Assembly (NCBI GenBank): GCA_014359475.1
Contig: JACIZI010000001.1
Span: 248,001-312,000, forward strand
Direction: 5' to 3'
Length of the DNA: 64,000 nt
Source: Marinobacter sp.
GTDB taxonomy: Bacteria; Pseudomonadota; Gammaproteobacteria; Pseudomonadales; Oleiphilaceae
A program made the translations under genes and the position numbers. The notes below the pieces were generated by a model. That model did not search any database. It saw nothing but the letters and a program-made list of their open reading frames with translations, and was not told where the DNA came from. Shown here one piece after another: positions 25,653-35,509 of this stretch. How positions within the stretch are numbered: position 1 is the first letter of the stretch; every line of letters starts with the position of its first letter.

Positions 25653-27305
25653 ATGTACGTTTATGACGAACACGACCGGCAGATACTTGCCGAGCGGGTT
25701 GCCCAGTTCCGTGACCAGACCAATCGGGCTCTGGCCGGCGAACTGGAAGAGGATGAATTTCTCCCGCTGAGACTCCAGAACGGCCTGTATGTGCAACGGC
25801 TGGCGCCGATGCTGCGCATCTGTGTGCCTTATGGGATGTTGCGTTCCGACCAGATCCGTCGTCTCGCCCGCATTACCCGGGACTATGACAAGGGCTATGC
25901 CCACTTTACCACACGCCAGAATGTCCAGCTGAACTGGCCTGCGATTGAGGATGTTCCGGACATTCTGGAAGAGCTTTCCGAAGTGGAGATGCATGCCAAC
26001 CAGACCAGTGGTAACTGCATCCGCAATACCACCACGGATCAGTTTGCCGGTGTACAGGACGACGAGATTGCCGATCCTCGCCCCTATTGCGAGATTATCC
26101 ATCAGTGGTCGACCTATCACCCGGAATTCGCCTTCCTGCCCCGTAAGTTCAAGGTAGCGGTGAATGCCTCGGAACGGACCGACCGGGCCGCCATCCAGGT
26201 GCACGACATCGGCCTGCAGATGGTACGTAACGACAAGGGTGAGCTGGGTTTCCGGGTTCATGTTGGCGGCGGACTGGGTCGCACACCGATGGTAGGCCCG
26301 GTAATTCGTGAATTTCTGCCGGAACCGGACCTGCTGACGTACCTGGAAGCCATTTTGCGGGTTTACAACCGCTATGGTCGTCGTGACAACAAATACAAGG
26401 CCCGGATCAAGATCCTGGTCAAGGCACTCACACCGGAAGGGTTCGCTGAAAAGGTAGAGAAAGAGTGGGAGCATACCCGCAACTCCCCTACCCGCCTGAC
26501 CCGGGAAGCCATAGAACGGATGCAGGGCTACTTCACCGCGCCGGATTACCAGGCCCTGGATAACGCCACAGACCTGCTTGCACAGCAGCGTTTCGAGCAC
26601 CGGGCATTTGACCAGTGGCTGAGCCATAATGTGACCACCCACAAGAAGCCCGGCTATGCCATCGTGACCCTGACCGTCAAGGAAACCGGTACACCACCGG
26701 ATGATGTATCGGACAGGCAGCTTGAGCAGATTGCGGATCTGGCGGACGAGTACAGCTTTGGCGAGGCCCGGGTGACACATCATCAGAACGTGGTACTCGC
26801 AGATGTTCGGCAGGATCGGCTGTTTGAGCTTTGGCAAGCCCTTCAGCCAATCGGCTTCGCCACACCCAACCTGGACACGCTGACCGATGTGATCTGCTGC
26901 CCCGGGGGCGACTACTGTGCCCTGGCGAACGCCAAGTCGATTCCGGTCGCGGAGTCCATCCAGCGCCGCTTTGACGACCTGGATTACCTTTACGACCTGG
27001 GCCGGATCGACCTGAATATCTCGGGTTGCATGAACGCCTGCGGTCATCACCACGTGGGCCACATCGGCGTACTAGGCGTGGACAAGAAAGGTGAAGAATT
27101 CTACCAGATCAGTCTGGGCGGCTCTTCACAGCACGATGCCTCCATCGGCAAGATCCTGGGCCCGTCCTTCGCCCGTGATGACATGCCGGAGGTGGTTGCG
27201 AAGCTGATCGGAGTCTATGTAGAGAAACGCACTGAAGAAGAAGAATTCCTGGACACTTATCGCCGTATCGGTATCCAGCCCTTCAAGGAGAAGGTCTATG
27301 CCTGA
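25653..27305 (+). CDS. cysI: assimilatory sulfite reductase hemoprotein (nitrite/sulfite reductase family)
   Basis: A 550-residue siroheme/4Fe-4S enzyme. The cluster ligands fit CX5C (C416, C422 in CCPGGDYC) and CX3C (C459, C463 in GCMNACGHHH). The N-terminal ferredoxin-like half has FTTRQNVQLNW and GNCIRNTTTD. It reduces sulfite to sulfide in cysteine synthesis. Siroheme supply fits cobA in this window. It overlaps the DUF934 gene by eight bases, the usual partner in pseudomonads. Confidence 0.9.
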   Translation: MYVYDEHDRQILAERVAQFRDQTNRALAGELEEDEFLPLRLQNGLYVQRLAPMLRICVPYGMLRSDQIRRLARITRDYDKGYAHFTTRQNVQLNWPAIEDVPDILEELSEVEMHANQTSGNCIRNTTTDQFAGVQDDEIADPRPYCEIIHQWSTYHPEFAFLPRKFKVAVNASERTDRAAIQVHDIGLQMVRNDKGELGFRVHVGGGLGRTPMVGPVIREFLPEPDLLTYLEAILRVYNRYGRRDNKYKARIKILVKALTPEGFAEKVEKEWEHTRNSPTRLTREAIERMQGYFTAPDYQALDNATDLLAQQRFEHRAFDQWLSHNVTTHKKPGYAIVTLTVKETGTPPDDVSDRQLEQIADLADEYSFGEARVTHHQNVVLADVRQDRLFELWQALQPIGFATPNLDTLTDVICCPGGDYCALANAKSIPVAESIQRRFDDLDYLYDLGRIDLNISGCMNACGHHHVGHIGVLGVDKKGEEFYQISLGGSSQHDASIGKILGPSFARDDMPEVVAKLIGVYVEKRTEEEEFLDTYRRIGIQPFKEKVYA

Positions 27306-27804
27306 AATCATCACACAGGATGGCACAATCAAGCAGGACGACTGGGTACTGGTTTCCCGGCCGGAGGAAGGTGAAAGCCTGCAGTTGCCTGAAAAGCAGC
27401 CCGCCCTGATTCCGATGGATATCTGGCTCGCCGACCCGCATGCCATTGTCCACAAGCCAGGCCTGGGCATCTGGCTGGAAAGCCATGACGAGCCTGAAAG
27501 ACTGGAAGGTATGGTGAATGATTTGCCGCTGATCGCGGTAAACTTCCCGAAGTTCAGTGACGGACGAGGTTACAGCATTGGCCGACTGCTCCGTGAGCGA
27601 CTCGGGTACCGCAACGAACTGCGGGCCGTTGGCGATGTGCTGCTGGATCAGCTGCAGTTCATGAAGCGCTGCGGGTTCGACAGCTATGCCCTGCGTCCGG
27701 ACAAGGACATCAACAAAGCGGCCCGCTGCCTGAATTTCTTCAGCCAGTCCTATCAGGCCGCTACGGATACGGATATCCCGCTGTTCCGCCGGCGCGCCGG
27801 TTAG
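27298..27804 (+). CDS. DUF934 family protein, sulfite reductase partner
   Basis: A 168-residue protein. LIAVNFPKFSDGRGYSIGRL (about residues 78-97) and LRAVGDVLLDQLQFMKRCGF are the DUF934 core. The family is nearly always directly downstream of this type of cysI and is thought to help sulfite reduction, perhaps in electron supply or assembly; the mechanism is not established. It is overlapped by cysI and ends convergent to acuI. Confidence 0.85.
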   Translation: MPEIITQDGTIKQDDWVLVSRPEEGESLQLPEKQPALIPMDIWLADPHAIVHKPGLGIWLESHDEPERLEGMVNDLPLIAVNFPKFSDGRGYSIGRLLRERLGYRNELRAVGDVLLDQLQFMKRCGFDSYALRPDKDINKAARCLNFFSQSYQAATDTDIPLFRRRAG

Positions 27805-27832
27805 ACGCGCCGACGGCAGACCCCCTCCTGAC

Positions 27833-28831
27833 TCAGAGTCCGTGGTCGAGCACAATCTTGCCCGCGGACTCGCCCTTCAGAAACGCCTGCAAGGCACCGC
27901 CCAGCTCATTACGGCCAATGGTTCGTGCGCTCTGCTCCGTCTGAGGGCAGGCCCAGTCCGACGCGAGCCGGTCCCAGACTGCCTGCTTTTCATTTAACGG
28001 GATTTCCACCGAATCCACGCCCAGCAGGTTCACACCCCGCAGAATGAAAGGCAGCACCGTGGTCTGCAGCTGCGGACCGGCCACCAGGCCGCAACAGGCG
28101 ACGGAGCCGCCGGGGCGGATCTGCTTGAGCAGTTCGGCCAGCGGATGACCGCCCACCGTGTCGACCGCGTGGGCAAACCGCGGTTTCAGCAGCGGTTTTT
28201 TCTGCTCTTCCAGTTGCTCCCGGGCAAGCACCTCCTTCGCGCCCAGGCGTTCCAGTTGCGCCCGGTAATCCGCCTTGCCGCTGATCGCGACCACCTCAAA
28301 GCCAAGCACAGACAGTATCTCTACCGCAACACTTCCTACCGCACCGCTGGCACCGTTTACGGCAACCGGACCGTCGTCCTTGTCGGCACCCATCCGCAGG
28401 AGTTTGCTGACACACAAGCCCGCCGTCAGTCCGGCGGTACCATAGATCATTGCCTTACGGGCATCCCATCCGGGGGGCATTTGCGCCACCCAGCTACCCG
28501 GCACCCGTATGTATTCACCAAAGCCGCCCGGGGTGTTCATGCCCAGGTCATAACCGGTCACGATAACCGCTGTTTGCGGTGCCGGGTTGTCGCCTGCCGC
28601 TTCTACCACGCTGCCTGCCGCATCAATACCCGGCGTATGGGGGTATTCCCGGGTCACACCCCGGTTACCAGAGGCAGACAGTGCATCTTTGTAATTCAGC
28701 GACGAATGGGACAGCCGCACCAATACGCCCCCCTCCGGCAGGGTGTCCAGGGTAAGGGTTTCCTCCCTGCCGGTGAACCGGTCGCCTTCTTCATGCACAC
28801 GCCAGGCTTTGAATTCAGTCGTCTCGGTCAT
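27833..28831 (-). CDS. acuI: acrylyl-CoA reductase-like quinone oxidoreductase (YhdH/AcuI)
   Basis: A 332-residue zinc-free medium-chain dehydrogenase. FKAWRVHE at the N-terminus, LNYKDAL, REYPHTPGIDAAG and the NADPH loop GASGAVGSVAVEIL (about residues 155-168) match the YhdH/AcuI group, which reduces acrylyl-CoA to propionyl-CoA and is important for marine bacteria exposed to DMSP breakdown products. GGAGG precedes ATG 28831. The physiological substrate here is inferred. Confidence 0.88.
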   Translation of the reverse strand: MTETTEFKAWRVHEEGDRFTGREETLTLDTLPEGGVLVRLSHSSLNYKDALSASGNRGVTREYPHTPGIDAAGSVVEAAGDNPAPQTAVIVTGYDLGMNTPGGFGEYIRVPGSWVAQMPPGWDARKAMIYGTAGLTAGLCVSKLLRMGADKDDGPVAVNGASGAVGSVAVEILSVLGFEVVAISGKADYRAQLERLGAKEVLAREQLEEQKKPLLKPRFAHAVDTVGGHPLAELLKQIRPGGSVACCGLVAGPQLQTTVLPFILRGVNLLGVDSVEIPLNEKQAVWDRLASDWACPQTEQSARTIGRNELGGALQAFLKGESAGKIVLDHGL

Positions 28832-28861
28832 CGTGATTCCTCCGGCCGGCAATGCCGGCGA

Positions 28862-29923
28862 TTACTGGATTTTCCCGTTTCTGAACACACTCAGCACCCG
28901 CCAGACGGTTTGCTCCATCGCGGTGCTTGCCGCCAGTCCCAGCTTCTCAGGCAGGGTGCGCTTACGGCGGAAGGAAACACCCACCACCTCACCCCGGTCG
29001 CAGGCATCGATCAGATACTCATCCGAGGTACGAATCTCATCCACCAACTGCACGTCCATGGCGCGCTTGCCGAACCAGATGTCGCCGTTGGCGACAGCAC
29101 TGATATCCACTGCCGGGCGGCGTTCGCTGACATACTCCTTGAACAGTACATGGGTGTCCTCAAGATCCTCGAGGAATTTACGGCGGCCCTTATCCGTGTT
29201 CTCACCAAAGATCGTCAGGGTGCGCTTGTGCTCCCCCGCTGTCAGCACCTCAAAATCCACATCGTGCTTTTGCAGCAAGCGATGAAAATTGGGCAGCTGG
29301 GCCACTACGCCGATAGACCCCACAATTGCAAACGGAGAAGCCACAATGCGATCTGCCACACAGGCCATCATGTAACCGCCACTGGCCGCCACCTTGTCGA
29401 TGCAGGCGGTCAAACGAATGCCTTTACTGCGGATCCGGTCAAGCTGCGCCGCTGCCAGACCGTAGGAATGCACCATTCCACCACCACTTTCCAGGCGAAC
29501 CACCACTTCATCTTTCTGCGGATCCGCAACACCGAGCACCGCCGTTATGGACTTTCTCAGGGTGTCCGTGTCGCTGGCCTTGATATCCCCATGGAAGTCC
29601 AGCACGTAAATACGGCCTTTCGTTTCTCCGGCATCGTCACCGGAGCGTGCTTTTTTGGCGAGTTTCTTTTTGGTTTTTTCGGCCTTCTTGCGGATCTTTT
29701 CTTGCAGCTTACGCTGGTGCTCGTCCAGCAGTTTGTGCTCAAGGGACTCTTTCAGTTTGCGGTATTTCTCGTTGAGGCGGGTAATTTTCAGGTCCCCGTC
29801 GTCATCTTCATCGTCACGTACTTTCTGGGCGCTGGCGACAATCACTGAAATGATGGCCACAATGGCAACCACCACAGTCACCGCCTTGGCCAGGAACAAT
29901 CCGAATTCCGTTACAAATTCCAA
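28862..29923 (-). CDS. sohB: inner-membrane serine protease SohB
   Basis: A 353-residue S49 (signal peptide peptidase-like) protease. N-terminal membrane helix FGLFLAKAVTVVVAIVAIIS, then a highly charged coiled-coil-like stretch (EKYRKLKESLEHKLLDEHQR to KKLAKKARS). The nucleophile is the Ser of AASGGYMMA and the general base the Lys of EHKRTLTIFGEN. The start is a TTG at 29923: GGAGAAG sits just upstream and LEFVTEFGLFLAK aligns with E. coli MELLSEYGLFLAK. The GTG further upstream is less likely. Confidence 0.88.
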   Translation of the reverse strand: MEFVTEFGLFLAKAVTVVVAIVAIISVIVASAQKVRDDEDDDGDLKITRLNEKYRKLKESLEHKLLDEHQRKLQEKIRKKAEKTKKKLAKKARSGDDAGETKGRIYVLDFHGDIKASDTDTLRKSITAVLGVADPQKDEVVVRLESGGGMVHSYGLAAAQLDRIRSKGIRLTACIDKVAASGGYMMACVADRIVASPFAIVGSIGVVAQLPNFHRLLQKHDVDFEVLTAGEHKRTLTIFGENTDKGRRKFLEDLEDTHVLFKEYVSERRPAVDISAVANGDIWFGKRAMDVQLVDEIRTSDEYLIDACDRGEVVGVSFRRKRTLPEKLGLAASTAMEQTVWRVLSVFRNGKIQ

Positions 29924-30027
29924 AGGTCTTCTCCGATTAAAATGCCAGTGGTCCACGATTGTAACTGAGGCAAGGGCAGGTACAAGCCAGGGATCCTACA
30001 AAAATTAAAACGAGCGTTCGATCGAGC

Positions 30028-30056
30028 TTGACAGCGTCAGGGTCTCCCCCTAAAGT
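30028..30056 (+). promoter_or_regulatory. sigma-70 promoter of the SCP2 gene
   Basis: TTGACA (30028-30033), 17 bases, TAAAGT (30051-30056). Spacing is ideal and the -35 is perfect. It predicts a leader of about 100 nt before ATG 30165. Confidence 0.7.
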
Positions 30057-30164
30057 CGAACTGAAAACCGGCTCCAGATGGGCGTCGAGGGCACTGTCTT
30101 CCTGCTGTCTCTGCCGGTGCCAAGTTCAACCATGCACAAGACACCATTTAAAAAGGGTAAGAAA

Positions 30165-30479
30165 ATGTCTGTAGCTCAGGTATTCGAGAAGATGGAACAG
30201 AACTTCAACGCAGATGCCGCGGCCGGGCTGGATCTGGTATTCCAGTTCGACATCGAGGATGACAAGCAGTACCACCTGATTGTCAACGACGGCACCTGCA
30301 AGCTGGTTGAAGGCACCCACGACGACCCTTCCGTCACCCTGATCATGAACTCCGAAACCCTGCAGGGCATCGCTTCCGGCGAAACCGACGGCATGCAGGC
30401 GTTTATGGCCGGTCAGCTGCGCGCTGAAGGCGACATGATGCTGGCAACCAAGCTGGGCGAGCTGTTCAAGATGGGCTGA
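30165..30479 (+). CDS. SCP2 sterol-binding domain protein
   Basis: A 104-residue stand-alone SCP2 domain: VFEKMEQNFNADAAAGLDLV, then FDIEDDKQYHLIVNDGTCKL and the C-terminal GDMMLATKLGELFKM. SCP2 domains bind acyl chains or other lipids in a hydrophobic tunnel. AAGGG eight bases upstream selects ATG 30165. Likely cytosolic lipid carrier; specific ligand unknown. Confidence 0.88.
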   Translation: MSVAQVFEKMEQNFNADAAAGLDLVFQFDIEDDKQYHLIVNDGTCKLVEGTHDDPSVTLIMNSETLQGIASGETDGMQAFMAGQLRAEGDMMLATKLGELFKMG

Positions 30480-30494
30480 TGCCCTGCCCGGTCA

Positions 30495-30531
30495 TAAAAA
30501 AACCCCGGTGGTTTTCCGTCGGGGCTTTTTT
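30495..30531. terminator. bidirectional terminator between the SCP2 gene and fimL
   Basis: AAAAAAACCCCGGTGG, TTTT, then CCGTCGGGGCTTTTTT. A GC stem flanked by A and T tracts can end transcription from both convergent genes. Confidence 0.85.
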
Positions 30532-30568
30532 ATGTCTGCAGGTTTTATATCTGCGGAGCATGTTGTCT

Positions 30569-32275
30569 TCAGAGGCCAACATCATCCAGCGAGGACGCAG
30601 CCAGCTTAAGCAGATCCTGGTTACTCTCCTCCCGCTTGCCAATACTTTCGATGTAGTATTCCAGTGAGGTCAGTGCATCCGCCAGCGCTTCCAGCACCTG
30701 GTTATCCGGCGCTTCCCGGGCATCAAGAAGCCGCTCCTGAATGGAAACCGCAACCCGCGCGAGCACCGCGGCCGCGTCAGGGTCGTTCACCATCTGCAAC
30801 CCACCCCAGATGCTATGCAAAGTGGCAGGCAGGTTAGCCAGATGCAACTTGTCGTAATCCGATTCGATAAAGGCCGTCACCGCCCGCTTGGCAAGGGTCA
30901 GAGCGCTGCGAGCCTCATCTGCCACCACAAACATGGCCTCCCGCAGATAAGTGGACTCCTCCGGCCGGATTCGTGCACCGGCCAGCGCATCGGTTTCCGA
31001 GGTGATGCCCCGGGTCACCATCTGCATCACAGCATCTTCAATACCGAGTACCGAATCCGCCAGCTCATACAACTCACGATCAACCGGCAGCCGTTTTTCT
31101 TTCTCCCAGCGGCGCAACTTTTCCACTTCCTGCCGTGCATGTCCGGCCAGGCGCTGAAGGTCAAGCATCATCAGGGTATTGGCGAGGCGCTCCAGAGTAT
31201 CCGCTATGGATGCCAGCTCTGTGATATCCGGCTCGATGCCCCTTTCGATAATATCCAGCTTGTCCTTGAGCTGGTTAAGCTCTTCCTGCAGGGCTTCCGA
31301 GAGCGACTTGAGTACATCCGCACCCGGCCCGTAAAGCCTGCGGGCATGGGCCTCCAGCATGGAGTCGGGGAAATCCGTGGGCTGCAGATTATAGGCTGAC
31401 AAAACCTCCGTCACTTCCGGATTGGACGACCCACTGCGATACAGCACATAGATCAGATCCCGGATCAGCGAATCCGGTGCGTCCTTCGCAGTAGCCACCT
31501 TACCGACATACACCACTTCACGGGCGTATTTCTCAATCCGCATCAGCATGCGCTTGCGGGCCTTGTTGAAGCCCATGGCCCGGTCCAGCATGGCATCCGC
31601 CACGATGGAGACCAGACACCACATCTGCCCCATGGGCTCACCCTGGCAGAGCCGACTGAAGCCCCGGGCAGCGCGGCCAAGCAATTTTTTGCTGACGACT
31701 TCACTACGTTCCCGCAACACACCGAGCAGAGCAACCTGCAGGGTCAGGCGCATTCGCCTGGCCATTACTTCGTAGTCGGCTTCATTACCCTCAAACGGCG
31801 CAACCGGGAGACTGCTACAGAAATCGGGGCGTTGCTTGACATCGATGTCAAAAAAGCAGGATTCAGGGTAGGGCTTTTCATTGCGGGCTTCCCGGAGATC
31901 ATTGATTACCGGCAGCAGAAGTTCCGGGTGGTCTTGCTGTTGCTGCTGATAGTACTCGACATAACGGCGCAGGATGAAGAGGGCACCATTAAGGGTTGTG
32001 AGGAGGATGTTCTTGTCGTCATTGGCACCAACAGGGACATCGTTTGCCATGCTGACCGCTTCCTGGCAAAGCAGTGTGCCGCCCCGAAGTTCAACCAGAA
32101 TAAAAATACCACGAAGCTGGTTCAGAAAATCCACACAGTTCTGCAGGTCTTCGCCGCTCTCCCGGTTTTCCTGAAAGCGCTCAAGACTGGACTCTGCCTG
32201 TTTGATGGTCTGTTCAATTTCATGCTTGACCAGGTCAAACGACTGGGATTTCGTCGCCAGAGACGATTGAACCAT
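30569..32275 (-). CDS. fimL: FimL-like type IV pilus/cAMP signalling protein
   Basis: A 568-residue all-helical protein resembling the N-terminal region of ChpA/PilL and the separate FimL of Pseudomonas aeruginosa (about 557 residues), which promotes twitching and cAMP production. LVKHEIEQTIKQAESSLERF and CVDFLNQLRGIFILVELRGG correspond to the first Hpt-like module; the phosphorylatable His position of HxxKG is Asn52, so phosphotransfer there is unlikely. There is no kinase, CheW or receiver domain. AGGAAG precedes ATG 32275. The fimL-dnaQ-rnhA order supports the name. Confidence 0.82.
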   Translation of the reverse strand: MVQSSLATKSQSFDLVKHEIEQTIKQAESSLERFQENRESGEDLQNCVDFLNQLRGIFILVELRGGTLLCQEAVSMANDVPVGANDDKNILLTTLNGALFILRRYVEYYQQQQQDHPELLLPVINDLREARNEKPYPESCFFDIDVKQRPDFCSSLPVAPFEGNEADYEVMARRMRLTLQVALLGVLRERSEVVSKKLLGRAARGFSRLCQGEPMGQMWCLVSIVADAMLDRAMGFNKARKRMLMRIEKYAREVVYVGKVATAKDAPDSLIRDLIYVLYRSGSSNPEVTEVLSAYNLQPTDFPDSMLEAHARRLYGPGADVLKSLSEALQEELNQLKDKLDIIERGIEPDITELASIADTLERLANTLMMLDLQRLAGHARQEVEKLRRWEKEKRLPVDRELYELADSVLGIEDAVMQMVTRGITSETDALAGARIRPEESTYLREAMFVVADEARSALTLAKRAVTAFIESDYDKLHLANLPATLHSIWGGLQMVNDPDAAAVLARVAVSIQERLLDAREAPDNQVLEALADALTSLEYYIESIGKREESNQDLLKLAASSLDDVGL

Positions 32276-32431
32276 AAACGCTTCCTGTAAACTGTGCGGA
32301 AACTACCGCGTACTGCTCATCACCACTGATCCGCCGGCCATCCGGTGACGGCCCCTGAAACACTTGACCGCCACTCACACCAACCCGGACAAACCGAATG
32401 ACACTCGCGAAAACTGGCACACTAATCATTA

Positions 32432-32459
32432 CTTATAACATAAAACTCAAGTACCTCAA
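32432..32459 (-). promoter_or_regulatory. fimL promoter
   Basis: On the minus strand TTGAGG (32459-32454), 16 bases, TATAAG (32437-32432). It lies in an AT-rich patch and predicts a leader of about 150 nt before 32275. I see no other recognisable element in 32276-32526. Confidence 0.5.
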
Positions 32460-32526
32460 GAAACGAACTGTGTCGTTTTAATACAGCCATACCGGCCATC
32501 TTCTTCATCCTGTAACCGGTATAACT

Positions 32527-33228
32527 TTATAGCCGGTTCCAGAGGGGCTCTGAACCAGCCTCTTTCGCCATCCGCTCAAGAAACTCCTGATGCGCCAGGC
32601 TCTCATCGGCGCTGGCCTCCACAACCGGCAGTCGCGGCCGGTCTCCGGAAAGCCGGCGGATGGCTGTGCCGGAAGCTCCGCCCCCAGCGCTGCTGTCCAG
32701 GGACAGGTCAGTCTGACCACCGGTCAGCAGCAGGTAGACATCCGCCAGAATTTCCGCGTCCAGCAGTGCGCCGTGTAACTCCCGGCTGCTGTTGTCCACC
32801 CCGTAGCGCTTGCACAAAGCATTCAGATTGTTCTTCTGGCCGGGATGCTTCTCCCGGGCAATAGCCAGGGAGTCAACAATGCCACAGTGGTCAGCGGTTT
32901 TCCGGACCGGTTTCAGCCGGGCGAACTCGGCGTCCATAAAGCCCACGTCGAACGGTGCGTTGTGGATGACCAGCTCGGCACCCTGGATAAACGCAAAGAA
33001 TTCGTCCGCAACCTCGGCAAATGTCGGCTTGTCTTCCAGGAACTCGTTGGTGATCCCGTGAACGCTGATGGCTTCTTCTTCCACTGCACGTTCGGGATTG
33101 ATGTAGACGTGGTAATGCCGGCCGGTAAGCTGACGCTCCATCAGCTCCACGCAACCGATTTCAATGATCCGGTGTCCCTGGGACGGGTCAATACCGGTCG
33201 TTTCCGTATCCAGTACTATCTGCCTCAT
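32527..33228 (-). CDS. dnaQ: DNA polymerase III epsilon subunit (proofreading exonuclease)
   Basis: A 233-residue DnaQ/DEDDh exonuclease. ExoI QIVLDTETTGID (Asp7, Glu9), ExoII VIHNAPFDVGFMD (Asp) and ExoIII with HGALLDAEILADVYL (His and Asp) are all present. The C-terminal tail would bind the alpha subunit. It edits errors during replication. It lies 17 bases after rnhA on the same strand, the common dnaQ-rnhA pair (co-directional here). Confidence 0.94.
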   Translation of the reverse strand: MRQIVLDTETTGIDPSQGHRIIEIGCVELMERQLTGRHYHVYINPERAVEEEAISVHGITNEFLEDKPTFAEVADEFFAFIQGAELVIHNAPFDVGFMDAEFARLKPVRKTADHCGIVDSLAIAREKHPGQKNNLNALCKRYGVDNSSRELHGALLDAEILADVYLLLTGGQTDLSLDSSAGGGASGTAIRRLSGDRPRLPVVEASADESLAHQEFLERMAKEAGSEPLWNRL

Positions 33229-33245
33229 GGCCTTGCCCTTCTCCG

Positions 33246-33688
<443 letters not shown>

Positions 33689-33689
<1 letters not shown>

Positions 33690-34459
33690 CAATGGTTACC
33701 ATTTTCTGAATATCGATTACACGCACCGACAGCACCAGGCAGCCGGACAGGCTGTTGGCGCCAGGCTGGCCGTTTGCGCACCGGTGCCCCCACCTGCTTG
33801 GTGGCAAGGATACAGTAATACGCTCCCAGAGGCAGGAGGCGAATTGCCTTTCCCGGCCCTTTGCGGGCTTTCCCCCGGATGCCGGCAAAACGCCTCAACG
33901 GCGGACGATAGAACCGGCAATGGCGGTCCTCGACGGCAAAATCCAGAAGGGTAAGCCAGTCCTCCATTCGACCCGGAAGGAGAAACCGCCCTCCCCAGGG
34001 GCCCGTGCGGGAACGGCTGATCAGTTTACGCATGCCCCACAGACTCAACGGATTAAACCCTATCAGCACCAGATTGCCACCGCCACGGAGCACTCGCGCA
34101 GCTTCCCGCAATACCTGATGCGGATGGGGGGAAAAATCCTGCGCATGGTGCAACAAAACAAGGTCCATCGAATCGCCGGGGAATGGCAGTTCGTCTGAAT
34201 CGCAGACCGCAACTCCATCCGGAAGGTGACGGCAAAAATCCGGAGTGGTAGCAATTTTCTGGGCAAAATCGCTGGCTCCTGCCAGGGGCAGCCGGTGACT
34301 CAGGCCCACCTGTAATTGCCGGGCACCAATCAGCGGCTGCACCAGCTGATCGATACATTGTCGCTGATCCGCCAACAAAGCACGGCCCAGCGGTGTCTGA
34401 AACCACTGTTCAAAACTCCGGTGCCGCTCACCGTAACTGATCTCGCTTTGCTGTTTCAT
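33689..34459 (-). CDS. SAM-dependent class I methyltransferase
   Basis: A 256-residue protein with a Methyltransf_11-like region. SAM-site features are reduced: [20 protein letters not shown] (about residues 83-102) is motif II-like, then [19 protein letters not shown]. The N-terminal part has [14 protein letters not shown] where a classical GxGxG would sit. The position next to rnhA-dnaQ and gloB is conserved in pseudomonads. Substrate unknown. Divergent from gloB across about 110 bp. Confidence 0.8.
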
Positions 34460-34568
34460 GAGGCAACAATCCGTTGGCGTTTACATTGCTATGGTGACCC
34501 ATCGGCGAATATGCGTCTATCATAGTAACAGACTGTCTGAACACACTTACGCGAGCATGCAGGAGCCT

Positions 34569-35360
34569 ATGCTGACCATCAAAGCGATTCCCGCCTTTTC
34601 CGACAATTATATCTGGTGCCTTGCGGATACCAGCACCCGCAAGGCACTGGTCGTCGACCCGGGCGAGGCCGGGCCGGTGGTCTCCTATCTCCGGGACCGC
34701 CAATACCAGCTCGATACCATTCTCATTACTCATCACCACCCGGACCATACCGGAGGGGTGGAACAGCTCAGCCGCCAGTTCTCGCCCCGTGTCACCGGCC
34801 CGGCCGGCTCACCCTTCAAGGGCCTGACCAGTGAGGTACATCCCGGTGGCATGGTGGTCTGGGAGGACATCAATTTTCTGGTGTTGGGCGTACCAGGTCA
34901 TACCCTGGACCACATTGCCTTCTATAGCGAGCAACGGGTTAACGGCCGGCCGATACTGTTCTGCGGCGACACCCTGTTTGTGTGCGGCTGCGGGCGGCTG
35001 TTTGAGGGAACGCCGGCCCAGATGAAAGCGTCTCTCGCCGCCTTGCGGGAACTGCCGGACGAAACCGCCGTATATTGCGCCCACGAGTACACCCTGGCCA
35101 ACCTGCGCTTTGCCCGGCACTGGTTGCCGGAAGACAGCAACCTGAAGGCCTATGAGGAGCAATGCCAGGCGCTCAGGAATGACGGCAAGGCAACGGTGCC
35201 ATCGGTGCTGGGCGATGAAAAGCGACTCAATCCCTTTATGCGCTGGGACGACCCTGCCGTGCGTAAGGCTGCCAATGACTATGCGTCACAACATGGCCTG
35301 GCACTGGACAACGACGACGATGTTTTCGCTGCGGTCCGTCACGGCAAGGACCATTTCTGA
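34569..35360 (+). CDS. gloB: hydroxyacylglutathione hydrolase (glyoxalase II)
   Basis: A 263-residue metallo-beta-lactamase-fold enzyme. The metal motif is [10 protein letters not shown] (about residues 54-63), followed by [26 protein letters not shown] and [12 protein letters not shown]. It hydrolyses S-lactoylglutathione in methylglyoxal detoxification. AGGAG at 34561-34565 selects ATG 34569. Confidence 0.94.
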   Translation: MLTIKAIPAFSDNYIWCLADTSTRKALVVDPGEAGPVVSYLRDRQYQLDTILITHHHPDHTGGVEQLSRQFSPRVTGPAGSPFKGLTSEVHPGGMVVWEDINFLVLGVPGHTLDHIAFYSEQRVNGRPILFCGDTLFVCGCGRLFEGTPAQMKASLAALRELPDETAVYCAHEYTLANLRFARHWLPEDSNLKAYEEQCQALRNDGKATVPSVLGDEKRLNPFMRWDDPAVRKAANDYASQHGLALDNDDDVFAAVRHGKDHF

Positions 35361-35402
35361 GTGGTTGGTTACAAAACTGACAGGGTGGTAACACTGGACT
35401 TC

Positions 35403-35432
35403 TTGACCCCTTTTCAGGGACTCTCATAGAAT
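35403..35432 (+). promoter_or_regulatory. mltD promoter
   Basis: TTGACC (35403-35408), 18 bases, TAGAAT (35427-35432), giving a leader of about 70 nt to ATG 35510. Confidence 0.55.
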
Positions 35433-35509
35433 CTGGCAATGTTTTTGCGCAAATGTCCGCCACTTGCGGGCGTTTCGTCTTCACACTCCCGAATGGAAGT
35501 CAGGTTATT

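Noticed and set aside
25572..27062. 496-codon open frame antisense to cysI
   Set aside because: Shadow of the sulfite reductase frame. No family features.
28145..29848. 567-codon plus-strand open frame across acuI and sohB
   Set aside because: It spans two clear minus-strand genes in antisense and gives a His/Arg-rich low-quality protein.
30008..30030. TetR-type operator upstream of the SCP2 promoter (CGATCG centre)
   Set aside because: Only a 6-bp palindrome; the flanks do not continue the symmetry.
30569..32275. Truncated ChpA pseudogene
   Set aside because: The frame is intact, about the length of FimL, has a good start, promoter and terminator, and sits in the fimL-dnaQ-rnhA neighbourhood.
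32514..32538. Inverted repeat AACCGG/CCGGTT at the dnaQ stop as a terminator
   Set aside because: Only 6 bp with a 13-base loop and no T tract on the minus strand.
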